27,438 nt of DNA from Lachnospiraceae bacterium UBA4317 (GCA_002394525.1 DGUF01000216.1:23594-51031); one strand, 5' to 3'. Numbered from the stretch's first letter, positions 1 to 7,026 are shown. The notes: generated by a model from the letters alone, not told the origin. Numbers and translations are program-made.

Positions 1-8
1 ACAGAGTG

Positions 9-51
9 CCTGTCCCTTTGTCACACCCCTTGCCACACCCCTTGTTACACC
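9..51. repeat. 12-bp degenerate tandem repeat
   Basis: Three and a half units with a 12-bp period start at 9, 21, 33 and 45. The two central ones are TCACACCCCTTG and CCACACCCCTTG. No gene covers them. The opening stretch (CTGTCCCTTTGTCACACC) resembles a dispersed noncoding element that I recall from clostridial genomes, but that is recollection and unverified. Confidence 0.5.
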
Positions 52-91
52 TGGGAGAGCATAAACACCGCCATCTATTTATTCGCAAAAG

Positions 92-146
92 GCATCTTTA
101 ACGAAGAGTTGGCCGCCAGAGCGGCCAACTGCTTCGTTAAAGATGC
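92..146. repeat. Long near-perfect inverted repeat (hairpin)
   Basis: Arms of about 25 bp, beginning GCATCTTTAACGAAG and ending CTTCGTTAAAGATGC, enclose a CAGA loop. The only flaw is one extra C in the right arm. On the minus strand the stem is followed by CTTTT, so it could act as a terminator there, but no minus-strand gene lies upstream of it. No T-run follows on the plus strand. It could be a terminator of lost context or a small repeated palindromic element. Confidence 0.75.
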
Positions 147-205
147 TGGTTCAAAGGTTTGGCTCGCTAATAGATTTTTCTAAGAATTTTCTAATAAATC
201 TCCTT

Positions 206-211
206 TATAAT
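206..211 (+). promoter_or_regulatory. Candidate -10 box for the PepSY gene
   Basis: TATAAT lies in an AT-rich stretch 54 bases before the start codon at 266. No good -35 box is visible at 16-18 bp; TAAGAA at 181 has 19-bp spacing. Only the -10 is supported. Confidence 0.4.
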
Positions 212-265
212 ATGATCATACTAAAGAAAGCGGGAAAAAGAAATAAAGAAAAAGGAGGAAACCCC

Positions 266-1021
266 ATGAGGATGTATTCAAGATTTCTTGCCAGGGGGCT
301 TGCGGCTGTCTTGTCTATCGCAGCCGTAGGCGGCGGCACTGTCTATGCAGGCTCGATCATCGCGCAGAATGATCTGATCGACCAGGAGGCAGCTGAGAAT
401 TTCGCTCTTATTGACGCGAACGTCAAAAAGGATGATGTGTCGAACATGTATTCACATCTCGAGCGGGATGACGGCCGGTATATCTATGAGGTCAAATTCT
501 ACGCCGGTGATTACGAATACGAATATGAGATCCTGGCTGAGGACGGCGCGGTCCTGGAGAAGGACAGGGAGACCGTGAAAAAGGCTTCTGCCTCTGCAAA
601 ACCTGCCGAAGCAAATTCTGCTGAAGCAAAGCCTGCCGAAGCAGATTCTACTGAAGCAAAGCCTGCTGAAGCAGATTCTGCTGATACAAAGCCTGCCGCC
701 GGGACAAGCGGCACCAGCAAGTCTTCCACTTCCGGCGCGGCGGAAGCTGACAGCAAAAAAACGGCAGTAAACAAGACTTCTGCAGCCGGCACGCCCTCCG
801 GACAATATATCAGCCTGGAGAAGGCAAAGCAGATCGCTCTCGACGATGCGGGCTACACGGAGGACCAGGTCCGTTTCTCCACTGCCAAGTTTGAGGACGA
901 TGACGACGAGGGAGAAACTTACGAGATCGAGTTTTATTTTGGCAATATGGAGTATGAATACGAGATCGACGCTGTGACCGGCGAGATCCTGGATTCTTCG
1001 GCAGAGACGGAGGATGACTGA
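266..1021 (+). CDS. Secreted protein with two PepSY domains
   Basis: A 251-residue exported protein. The ATG at 266 follows AAAGGAGGAA; the open frame begins earlier, at 143, but has no ribosome site there. Residues 1-29 form a signal peptide (basic start, hydrophobic core, VYA end). Two PepSY-type modules lie at about 35-105 and 181-245. Both share the pattern ExAxxxAL...YEVxFYxGxxEYEYEIxAxxGxxL. An Ala/Pro/Glu linker with ten-residue repeats (AKPAEADSxE) joins them. PepSY domains are known in peptidase propeptides and as free extracytoplasmic proteins proposed to restrain proteases or sense the envelope. Which applies here is not visible. A second exported protein follows 183 bases downstream and may share the transcript. 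A two-component system lies just beyond it on the opposite strand. Confidence 0.88.
   Translation: MRMYSRFLARGLAAVLSIAAVGGGTVYAGSIIAQNDLIDQEAAENFALIDANVKKDDVSNMYSHLERDDGRYIYEVKFYAGDYEYEYEILAEDGAVLEKDRETVKKASASAKPAEANSAEAKPAEADSTEAKPAEADSADTKPAAGTSGTSKSSTSGAAEADSKKTAVNKTSAAGTPSGQYISLEKAKQIALDDAGYTEDQVRFSTAKFEDDDDEGETYEIEFYFGNMEYEYEIDAVTGEILDSSAETEDD
596..697 (+). repeat. 30-bp in-frame tandem repeat in the PepSY linker
   Basis: Units start at 596, 626 and 656, with a partial unit at 686. Each encodes ten residues of the type AKPAEADSxE. The period is a multiple of three, so gain or loss of units would only change linker length. Confidence 0.85.
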
Positions 1022-1204
1022 TAGCAGGGAGCATAGTTAAGAAAAGGGTCTGCCGGCAGGATAAGGAAAAAGAAAAGAAAAACCAGTAACAGGAAATCTT
1101 CTATATTCATAAAAGTAAGGAAAAGGCGCAGAAATAAGGAAACAGAAAAAGGAAGCAGAAAAAGGAAAAAGAAATAAGAAAACCGAAAAGAAAGGAGTAT
1201 GACA

Positions 1205-1852
1205 ATGAAAAAAGGAAGAAGGATCAGGACATTTATCTGCACTATGATGGTTATGATGTGGGTCATCCTCTCTGCTGTTCCGGCTCTGGCCTCTCCCAGG
1301 ATCAAGGATGCCGAGTATGAGGGCAATGGAAAGGTCGAGGTGGATTTCCGCAGCAAGGTCAATTACAAAAATGTCAAGGTAACAGTCAAGGACAACAAGG
1401 GTGCCAAATACAGCACAAAGATCGTGGAAAAGGACAGCGATGATCTGACCTTCGTGATCAAGAGCTTCAAAAAGGGACGCACCTATACCTACACGATCGC
1501 CGGCGTCAAAAAGACCTCTGAGAAGAACTACGGCCAGGTGACCGGCAAGATCGCCATCCCTGCCGCAACCTCGGCTCCCACCCTGAAAAAGGCGGATTAT
1601 GACAGGGAAGACAGAGAGGTGGAATTTGAGTTCAAGAACAGCGTCGACTGGAAGAACCCCAAGGTGACCATTTCTGATGGAAAGAAAAACTATGTAGTCC
1701 GCATTCTTGAGAAGGATCGCAAAAGCATCGAGGTCAAGGTCAATAAGCTGACCTACGGAAAGAAATACACCTACAGGATCTCCGGCATCCGCGTCAAGGG
1801 GAACGGCAGCTACAGGACCATGTCCGGCAGCTTTATCGCAAGGAACAATTGA
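1205..1852 (+). CDS. Exported protein with two tandem 90-residue repeats
   Basis: A 215-residue protein of unknown function. An ATG at 1199 sits one base after GGAG, too close for use. The ATG at 1205, seven bases after GGAG, fits better and gives MKKGRR. Residues 1-30 are a signal peptide ending AVPALA. The mature part is a repeat of about 90 residues (31-122 and 123-215). The copies align: (D/A)(E/D)Y...(V/E)xV(D/E)F(R/K)(S/N)(K/S)V(N/D)(Y/W)KNxKVT, then a YTYxI(A/S)GxxxK motif near each end. The predicted strand content suggests two Ig-like beta domains. It is basic and has no cell-wall anchor. It follows the PepSY gene across a purine-rich gap and ends at a strong terminator. Confidence 0.82.
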   Translation: MKKGRRIRTFICTMMVMMWVILSAVPALASPRIKDAEYEGNGKVEVDFRSKVNYKNVKVTVKDNKGAKYSTKIVEKDSDDLTFVIKSFKKGRTYTYTIAGVKKTSEKNYGQVTGKIAIPAATSAPTLKKADYDREDREVEFEFKNSVDWKNPKVTISDGKKNYVVRILEKDRKSIEVKVNKLTYGKKYTYRISGIRVKGNGSYRTMSGSFIARNN

Positions 1853-1882
1853 CAGACCGGTCCATACCACGGTCTTACGGCC

Positions 1883-1922
1883 GGAGCGGCCGATGGAATT
1901 TCCTCCATCGGCCGCTCCTTTT
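1883..1922 (+). terminator. Rho-independent terminator
   Basis: A perfect 15-bp stem (GGAGCGGCCGATGGA with its complement at 1904-1918) has a 6-base loop and is followed by TTTT. It closes the plus-strand PepSY / repeat-protein unit. On the minus strand no T-run follows, so it does not clearly serve the two-component genes. Confidence 0.9.
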
Positions 1923-1924
1923 CA

Positions 1925-2016
1925 GCATCAGACCAGAGACTGAGAATGTATCAGACCACAGACTGATCATTCATCATTCCGCAGACAGATAATGCATCAG
2001 ACCGCAGGCAGATCAA
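1925..2016. repeat. 23-bp tandem repeat x4 overlapping a gene end
   Basis: Four contiguous 23-bp units start at 1925, 1948, 1971 and 1994. The core is ATCAGACCxCAGxCxGAT. The last unit contains the stop codon (1997-1999) and final codons of the sensor kinase. The other three look like diverged copies laid down past its stop. Confidence 0.85.
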
Positions 2017-3484
2017 CTGCAAACGCAGTTCCCTTTCCGGGCTCGCTCCTGACCTCGATGTCTCCGCCGTGAACCTCCACGATCTTTTTTACCATAGATA
2101 AGCCCAGGCCGGCTCCATAGGTCTGGCGGGACGAGCTGCGGGAGGGGTCTCCCCTGTAAAAGCGCTCAAAGATCTTCTGCTGTTCTTCCTGAGAGATGCC
2201 GATCCCGTCGTCCTCGACAGTCAGCCGGGCTGTCCGGGACTCTTCCGCTTTTCTGCCTTCCCGGGACGCTTCAGTCTGTTTGTCCTCCGGGAATTCCAGC
2301 GTCAGCGTCACCAGTATATTTCCGTTCTCCCTGCCGTATTTATAGGCGTTGTCGATCAGGTTCTGGACCATTCTCTCCAGGAGGATCCTGTTTCCCCTGA
2401 TCTGGATGCCGTCCCGGATCCCGGTCTCCAGCTTTATGTTTTTAAGCCCGATCATGGCCATATCCTCGGCGGCGGCCCGGACCAGGTCTGACAGGTCGGT
2501 CTCCTCCAGGGGATAGTTTTCAGGGCGGAGCTCCAGCCTGGTATAATCCAGCATGGAGCTGATCAGGGTGTTCATCCTCCGTCCCTGGCGGGCGATGACG
2601 CCGAGGGCCCGCCGGTATTCCTCCCCGCTTCTCTCCCGCTCCAGGGCCAGCTCCGTCTGAGCCAGGATCACCGAGGTCGGCGTGCGGAGCTCATGGGAGG
2701 CATCGGACGTAAACTGCTGCTCAGCCTGAAAGGAATGTTCCAGCCGGTCCAGCATGTCGTTGAAGGAGACGGCCAGATCATAAAGCTCCCTGTCCACATC
2801 CCCGATCTCTATCCTGCGTCCCAGATCCCTGTCCAGGGCGATCTCGGAGGTGACCTTCTGGATCCTGCGGATGGGCCGCAGGGCCTGCCGGATGGTCAGA
2901 TAGCCTCCGGCCATGCCGACAAAGACCAGGACCGGCACGTAGATCATGGCGCTGTTGAAAATATCCCTCAGCTGCCGTTCTTCGGAGGACAGAGGCACGA
3001 CGCCCCGGATCCACAGCCCCTGCAGGTCAGGGGCCGTCAGCTTCCTGTCGTAGATAAAATACCTGCTGCCCGGTTCCGTCTCATACCTGTAAACACGGGA
3101 AATAGAAAAAGCCTCCTCCTCCATCTTTCTGGCGATAGGGTTTTTCCCGTACAGCATTGTGCCGTCGGTCATATAGAGGGCACTCTGCACATCGTTGATC
3201 TCATCCAGGAAATCGTCATCGACCTCCAGCCAGCCGTCTTTGTAGTGGATATAAAAATCGGAATTGTCGCTATGCTCCATGAATTCCTCATTGGTCAGAT
3301 ACTTGATCTTGTCACTGTTTTCCTCCACAGAGCTGAGCAGATATCCACGGATCGTTTTTCTCAGGACTGAACCACTGACAAAGCGGAAGATCTGAAAGGT
3401 CATGATCACGATCACGGCCAGCACCAGAAAAAACCAGAACGTGAGCCGGACGGTGATCGACCTGTAAAAGGGCCTCTTTTTCAT
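1997..3484 (-). CDS. Sensor histidine kinase (two-component system)
   Basis: A 495-residue membrane kinase. TM1 is at about 13-35, an extracellular sensor at 36-174 and TM2 at 177-197, followed by a HAMP linker (about 198-250). The HisKA phospho-site is SDASHELRTP with His264. The ATPase has the N box NLIDNAYKYG (375-384), G1 DDGIGIS (425-431), F box FERFYRGD and G2 GAGLGLSMVKKI (457-468). Everything needed for autophosphorylation is present. An insert of about 20 charged residues (400-420) lies just before the G1 box. The regulator gene lies three bases upstream, so the pair is one operon. The sensor domain is acidic and has no family I recognise. Overall layout is the EnvZ/PhoR-like class common in Bacillota. 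The signal is unknown. Confidence 0.93.
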   Translation of the reverse strand: MKKRPFYRSITVRLTFWFFLVLAVIVIMTFQIFRFVSGSVLRKTIRGYLLSSVEENSDKIKYLTNEEFMEHSDNSDFYIHYKDGWLEVDDDFLDEINDVQSALYMTDGTMLYGKNPIARKMEEEAFSISRVYRYETEPGSRYFIYDRKLTAPDLQGLWIRGVVPLSSEERQLRDIFNSAMIYVPVLVFVGMAGGYLTIRQALRPIRRIQKVTSEIALDRDLGRRIEIGDVDRELYDLAVSFNDMLDRLEHSFQAEQQFTSDASHELRTPTSVILAQTELALERERSGEEYRRALGVIARQGRRMNTLISSMLDYTRLELRPENYPLEETDLSDLVRAAAEDMAMIGLKNIKLETGIRDGIQIRGNRILLERMVQNLIDNAYKYGRENGNILVTLTLEFPEDKQTEASREGRKAEESRTARLTVEDDGIGISQEEQQKIFERFYRGDPSRSSSRQTYGAGLGLSMVKKIVEVHGGDIEVRSEPGKGTAFAVDLPAV

Positions 3485-3487
3485 CAG

Positions 3488-4159
3488 TCAATCCTCTTTT
3501 AATGTATAGCCGACCCCGCGCACAGTCCGGATCAGCTTCAGGGCATGGCCTCCGTCGATCTTTTTGCGCAGGTAGCTGATATAGACGTCGACGACATTGG
3601 TCCCGCCCTCATAGTCGAAATTCCAGATATGGTTCTCTATTTTTTCCCGGCTCAGAACGATCCCCTTGTTGTGGAGCAGATACTCCAGCAGCTGGTATTC
3701 CTTGGCGGAGAGGTCGATCCTCTTCCCGCCCCGGCGGACCTCATGGGAGCTTATGTCGAGCGTCAGGTCATCAGCCGTCAGCACATTGCCGGTACTGCCG
3801 TGAGCGGACCTGGTCAGGACGCGGATCCTGGCCAGAAGCTCGTCCAGGGAAAAGGGCTTGATCATATAATCATTGGCTCCGGAATCCAGCCCCCGGACCC
3901 TGTCCTCAATCGAATCTCTGGCTGTGAGAAAGAGGACCGGTGTCCGCTTCCCCTCCTCCCTCAGTTTTTTGAGCACTGAAAAACCGTCCGCTCCCGGCAT
4001 CATGATATCCAGGACCGCGACGTCATAATCGGCGGACGAGAGGTAGAACAGGGCCTCTTTTCCGTCCGTACAGCTGTCGACGCTGTAGCCGGCCTCGGTC
4101 AGGGCCATTGTGAGAATATCATTGAGATCGGGTTCATCCTCAGCGATCAAGAGCCGCAT
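3488..4159 (-). CDS. OmpR/PhoB-family response regulator
   Basis: A 223-residue regulator. The receiver domain (1-115) has the acidic pocket Glu7/Asp8, phospho-acceptor Asp51 in VLDIMMPG, Thr79 and Lys101 in the MIKPF motif. The C-terminal winged helix (about 128-220) has the typical SAKEYQLLEYLL and VRGVGYTL motifs. Start is ATG at 4159 with GGAG upstream. It is the first gene of the operon, and the kinase ATG follows after three bases. The upstream 200 bases also hold the divergent promoter of the DUF937 gene. The target genes are not visible. The exported PepSY and repeat proteins just beyond the kinase are reasonable candidates, but that is inference from position alone. Confidence 0.95.
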   Translation of the reverse strand: MRLLIAEDEPDLNDILTMALTEAGYSVDSCTDGKEALFYLSSADYDVAVLDIMMPGADGFSVLKKLREEGKRTPVLFLTARDSIEDRVRGLDSGANDYMIKPFSLDELLARIRVLTRSAHGSTGNVLTADDLTLDISSHEVRRGGKRIDLSAKEYQLLEYLLHNKGIVLSREKIENHIWNFDYEGGTNVVDVYISYLRKKIDGGHALKLIRTVRGVGYTLKED

Positions 4160-4241
4160 GGTACATTTCTCCTTTCCGTAATCACATGGTTTCTGCCTTA
4201 CAGATTTATTTGATCAACAACATTCTATATCGGATGGATTG

Positions 4242-4250
4242 TGCTAAAAT
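4242..4250 (+). promoter_or_regulatory. Candidate extended -10 promoter for the DUF937 gene
   Basis: TGCTAAAAT is an extended -10 (TGn plus TAAAAT). No clear -35 is present, which extended -10 promoters tolerate. Its last bases overlap the left arm of the inverted repeat 4248-4317, so the repeat would be transcribed or would cover the start point. Confidence 0.45.
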
Positions 4251-4317
4251 AATAAGTAGCTGTAACCGGAAGCCCGCCGGGCTTTTGGCCGTTTACGGAA
4301 TTACAGTTTTTATTATT
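4248..4317 (+). promoter_or_regulatory. Imperfect inverted repeat in the DUF937 leader
   Basis: Outer arms AATAATAA / TTATTATT and middle arms CTGTAA / TTACAG enclose a short GC stem, AAGCCCGCCGGGCTT (4270-4284), that is followed by TT and then GGCC. The inner stem looks like a weak terminator nested in a longer hairpin. It could be an attenuator or an operator; no known riboswitch class was recognised. Confidence 0.5.
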
Positions 4318-4367
4318 TCGTTTACTGTATCATCATACATCTTTTTTCTGAAAGGAGGAAGGAAAGA

Positions 4368-4961
4368 ATGAATCTGTTGCAATTACTGTTGGGAGTCATG
4401 ACCTCACAATCCTCTGTCGGTTCAGTCTCCGGCAAGACCGGGCTGTCCGACAAGCAGATAAAACAGCTCATGATGCTGGCCATCCCTCTTCTGCTCAAGT
4501 ACATGACGAAAAACGCCTCCTCCCAGGACGGCGCGCTCTCTCTTCTGGGCGCTCTCTCCCAGCATACCAGCAAAAAAGAGATGAACAGCCAGATGGACGA
4601 CGCCGATGAGGCGGACGGCGAGAAGATCATCGGCCATATTTTAGGGAAAAATGAAGGAAAGGTCACCCAGGATCTCTCGGCGAAGACCGGGCTGGACAGC
4701 AGCCAGATCCACAAGGTCCTCTCCATCATCGCCCCGGCTCTGATGAGCGGCGTCTCGGAGGCCGCATCCTCTTCCACTGCCTCGCAGACTCCCTCCGCAG
4801 CCCCTTCCCTGGCCGGTCTTGCCGCCTCCGGTATCTTCGGCTCCCTCTTCGGCCTTGGCAAGGCTAAGAAAAAAGATAAAAAGGAAGCTGCCGATGATGA
4901 CAACGATGCCGAGCTGAACGGCACCGCCCTGCTGCAGGCTCTGCTGCGGGCCGGAAAGTAA
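4368..4961 (+). CDS. DUF937 family protein
   Basis: A 197-residue soluble protein. Two related helical modules are seen: residues 18-75 (GKTGLSDKQIKQLMMLAIPLLL, then GALSLLGAL) and 84-135 (ILGKNEGKVTQDLSAKTGLDSSQI, then IAPALM). The pattern KTGLxxxQIxxxLxxxxPxLL is typical of DUF937 (YidB-like) proteins, whose biochemical role is not established. A Ser/Ala/Pro stretch, a Gly-rich hydrophobic patch (about 148-166) and a Lys/Asp-rich segment follow. There is no signal peptide. The ATG at 4368 follows AAAGGAGG. The gene is monocistronic, with a structured leader in front and repeats plus a terminator behind. Confidence 0.87.
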   Translation: MNLLQLLLGVMTSQSSVGSVSGKTGLSDKQIKQLMMLAIPLLLKYMTKNASSQDGALSLLGALSQHTSKKEMNSQMDDADEADGEKIIGHILGKNEGKVTQDLSAKTGLDSSQIHKVLSIIAPALMSGVSEAASSSTASQTPSAAPSLAGLAASGIFGSLFGLGKAKKKDKKEAADDDNDAELNGTALLQALLRAGK

Positions 4962-5009
4962 TCCGAATGCCCGGTTCACGCAATGAATTGAGCCTGTTTA
5001 GGGAAATGT

Positions 5010-5093
5010 TTTATAAAGAGACGTTTCTGATGAGACGTTTTTAAAGAGATTTTTTTAAAGAGTCTTTTATATAGAGATGGTTTTATAGAGACG
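5010..5093. repeat. 14-bp tandem repeat x6
   Basis: Six contiguous units with an exact 14-bp period start at 5010, 5024, 5038, 5052, 5066 and 5080. The consensus is TTTxTAAAGAGACG. They occupy the convergent gap between the DUF937 gene and the membrane-protein gene, directly before the terminator. Confidence 0.85.
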
Positions 5094-5100
5094 TTTTTTA

Positions 5101-5140
5101 AGCCCGTACAGACGGCCTGGACCGCCTGTACGGGCTTTTT
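5101..5140 (+). terminator. Rho-independent terminator
   Basis: AGCCCGTACAG pairs with CTGTACGGGCT, with further inner pairs, and TTTTT follows at 5136-5140. It ends the DUF937 transcript. The minus-strand side is followed by TTAAAA, so it is mainly a plus-strand terminator. Confidence 0.88.
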
Positions 5141-5157
5141 GTAAGCTTCTTTGAGGG

Positions 5158-6417
5158 TCAGGGCTGGATCAGGGAGCTGATCTCATGACTTTCCTCCAGC
5201 GGGGCGATCACTGCCTCGTAAAGCCGGTCCAGGGTCTGAAATCCCGCCAGGGTCCGGAAATTGAGGATCCCGGGAAGAGGGACGTCGTCTCCCTCCTGCA
5301 GCAGCATCTCCAGGGGATTCGTGGACTTTTCCGGATGTATGACCCTGGTGTAGTCGGCGACGATCCGGCCTTCCTCATCCAGGGCCAGGTCATCGTAACG
5401 GATATAATAATAATATTCCAGAGAGTTTCCGTCGCCGCCGGTATATTCGATGCGGAACACGCTGATCAGGCAATTGTCCCGCTGACCTGTCTCCGGCGTC
5501 CTTTCCCCCTTCTCACTGGCAAAGTAGGTGGCGCAGTTCTCCGCCCTGATGACCTCCTCGTCCTGATTGTATTCCTCCTGCAGCAGGATGAGGGCGGCGG
5601 TCCTGGCCCTCTCCGTGATCTCCTGCAGGTTTTCCGCCGTGAAATCATTGATCGAGACAGGATCGATCAGAAGGCCCGATACCACATAGGACCGGTCCAT
5701 GTCGGTCGGGACCAGGTGGTACTCGTTCACAAACTTTTCCAGGTCGTAGTCCGGACCGAATTCTCCCGCCACCGTGACCCTGTCTCCGTTGTGGAAGGCC
5801 TCCTCCGGGCTGGCGGAAAAGAGAAAGGGATAGGCGCCCGTATACTGGATCGAGATTCTTCCGGCCCCGTCAAAACCGGAAAATTCGACCGTGAGGTCCT
5901 CAAAGGGATCATAGGGCTCCGCCTCGGGAAGCCCTTCTGCGGTCCTGACCAGGGGATTGCAGTCAAAGGCGATCACAAAGCCCTTCTCCCTCAGCAGGGT
6001 CTGGGCCTCCTCGCTGACCGTCAGCTCCAGGATCACCTCGTCCCCGTTGGAGATCTCTGTCTCCTCGGAAAAACTGCTGACGACTGACTCTGAGACCCTG
6101 TCCGCCATCTCTTCCATCTCCTCCTCCGCCAGACCGGATCTCCCCGCCCGCATTGTTTCCAGCAGGTCTTTTTTAAAGGTCTCCCGGTCAAAGACGGCGG
6201 AGGCTCGTCCGTAGCCGTCAGCCCCCTCTATGACCAGGTCCGCGTAGGGATCGAGGACAAACTCCCGGACTCTGTTGGCCGCCGCCATAAAGAGGGCATA
6301 GCAAAAAATCCCTCCCGTCAGCAAAAGGAGGGAAACGACCGCAGCGGTTTCCAGTCCGGAAAGCCTCTTCCTCCTGCCCGGCCCGCTGACCGGACTCTCA
6401 TTCCTTGTTTCCGCCAT
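5158..6417 (-). CDS. Single-pass membrane protein of unknown function
   Basis: A 419-residue protein that I do not recognise. Residues 1-19 are basic and Pro/Ser-rich. One transmembrane helix lies at about 23-46, so the bulk is probably extracellular. The outer part is strongly acidic. It has a segment resembling two tandem beta domains (about 125-160 and 172-220: VILELTVS, LTVEFSGFDGAGRISIQYTG, HNGDRVTVAG). A mixed region ends with an EYYYYIRYDDL strand and a C-terminal helix. Only two Cys lie outside the membrane, with no enzyme motif. The ATG at 6417 has GGAG five bases upstream, and that GGAG belongs to the first unit of a 20-bp repeat array. It is monocistronic. Proteins of this plan occur in Lachnospiraceae as uncharacterised membrane proteins. 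Confidence 0.8.
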   Translation of the reverse strand: MAETRNESPVSGPGRRKRLSGLETAAVVSLLLLTGGIFCYALFMAAANRVREFVLDPYADLVIEGADGYGRASAVFDRETFKKDLLETMRAGRSGLAEEEMEEMADRVSESVVSSFSEETEISNGDEVILELTVSEEAQTLLREKGFVIAFDCNPLVRTAEGLPEAEPYDPFEDLTVEFSGFDGAGRISIQYTGAYPFLFSASPEEAFHNGDRVTVAGEFGPDYDLEKFVNEYHLVPTDMDRSYVVSGLLIDPVSINDFTAENLQEITERARTAALILLQEEYNQDEEVIRAENCATYFASEKGERTPETGQRDNCLISVFRIEYTGGDGNSLEYYYYIRYDDLALDEEGRIVADYTRVIHPEKSTNPLEMLLQEGDDVPLPGILNFRTLAGFQTLDRLYEAVIAPLEESHEISSLIQP

Positions 6418-6422
6418 CTTTA

Positions 6423-6522
6423 CTCCTGGATCAGAGGTTTTGCTCCTTCGTCAGAAACTATATTTCTGGATCAGAGGATTTGCTCCTGCATCAGAAGTTT
6501 TACTCCTGGATCAGGTTATTAC
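6423..6522 (-). repeat. 20-bp tandem repeat x5 carrying a Shine-Dalgarno-like core
   Basis: Five contiguous units with an exact 20-bp period start at 6423, 6443, 6463, 6483 and 6503. Plus-strand consensus is CTCCTGGATCAGAGGTTTTA. Read in the direction of the membrane-protein gene, four of five units contain AGGAG. The unit nearest the gene supplies its ribosome-binding site. Confidence 0.88.
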
Positions 6523-6567
6523 TGCCTTACAAAGCCGGTGCGTGTTCCTGATTTCATTCCGGATTTT

Positions 6568-6573
6568 ATTATA
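6568..6573 (-). promoter_or_regulatory. Candidate -10 box for the membrane-protein gene
   Basis: On the minus strand TATAAT lies about 150 bases before the start codon. The -35 region (TGCAGC-like) is poor. If real, the 20-bp repeat array lies entirely in the 5' untranslated leader. Confidence 0.35.
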
Positions 6574-6620
6574 ATACAATTCCTCTCCTGCTGCACCATG
6601 GCCGCCGGAGAATCATCGCT

Positions 6621-6658
6621 GAAAAACCGGGGAGCGCCCTGATAGGCAACTCCCCGGT
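6621..6658 (-). terminator. Hairpin, probable minus-strand terminator
   Basis: A 9-bp stem (CTCCCCGGT / ACCGGGGAG) has a 15-base loop and on the minus strand is followed by TTTTC. It would stop antisense transcription from the recombinase side before the membrane-protein promoter. On the plus strand it is followed by CTCGTTTTATTT, so weak action there is possible. Confidence 0.6.
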
Positions 6659-6990
6659 CTCGTTTTATTTGATGCACCCCGCACAATGCCCCGTGTTGCT
6701 TTCAGGTGCCAGCGAAAAAGCTCACAGACAGGCAAGGCAGGGCGCATCTGGTCCGCGCACAGGTTTACCTGTAAATACTGTGTGCGGTATCCCGCAAAAG
6801 ATTCAGTTTTAATCTGTAATCAGCTGTCAGTAATCGAAAAATTGATCAGTATATGTGGTCAGAGAAAGATGAGTTGGTTCAACTAATAATTAGTATGCTA
6901 ACTAATTTATATTAACCATAATTTGATATTATTGTCAATAGATTAATAAAAAGTTAATGACTTTTTTAGTAAAAAGCAACAGTTTTTCTG
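6659..6990. other. Noncoding region before the recombinase
   Basis: I see no convincing gene here. The only notable structure is a hairpin at 6753-6787 (CCGCGCACAG pairing with CTGTGTGCGG, one G-T pair). The stretch 6880-6975 is very AT-rich and holds TTAGT / ACTAA inverted repeats. A 66-codon frame at 6686 has no ribosome site and an ordinary shadow composition. Confidence 0.5.
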
Positions 6991-6999
6991 TGCTATAAT
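6991..6999 (+). promoter_or_regulatory. Extended -10 promoter of the recombinase gene
   Basis: TGCTATAAT (TGn plus a perfect TATAAT) lies 28 bases before the ATG at 7027. No -35 match is visible at 17 bp. The leader would be only about 20 bases and includes AGGAGG. Confidence 0.65.
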
Positions 7000-7026
7000 G
7001 TCCTCATGTCATAACAGGAGGCATCT

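Noticed and set aside
4186..4371. 61-codon frame upstream of the DUF937 gene
   Set aside because: It runs through the promoter and inverted repeat and has no ribosome site; a chance frame in an AT-rich leader.
6686..6886. 66-codon frame before the recombinase
   Set aside because: No ribosome site, no recognisable domain, and it lies across a hairpin region.
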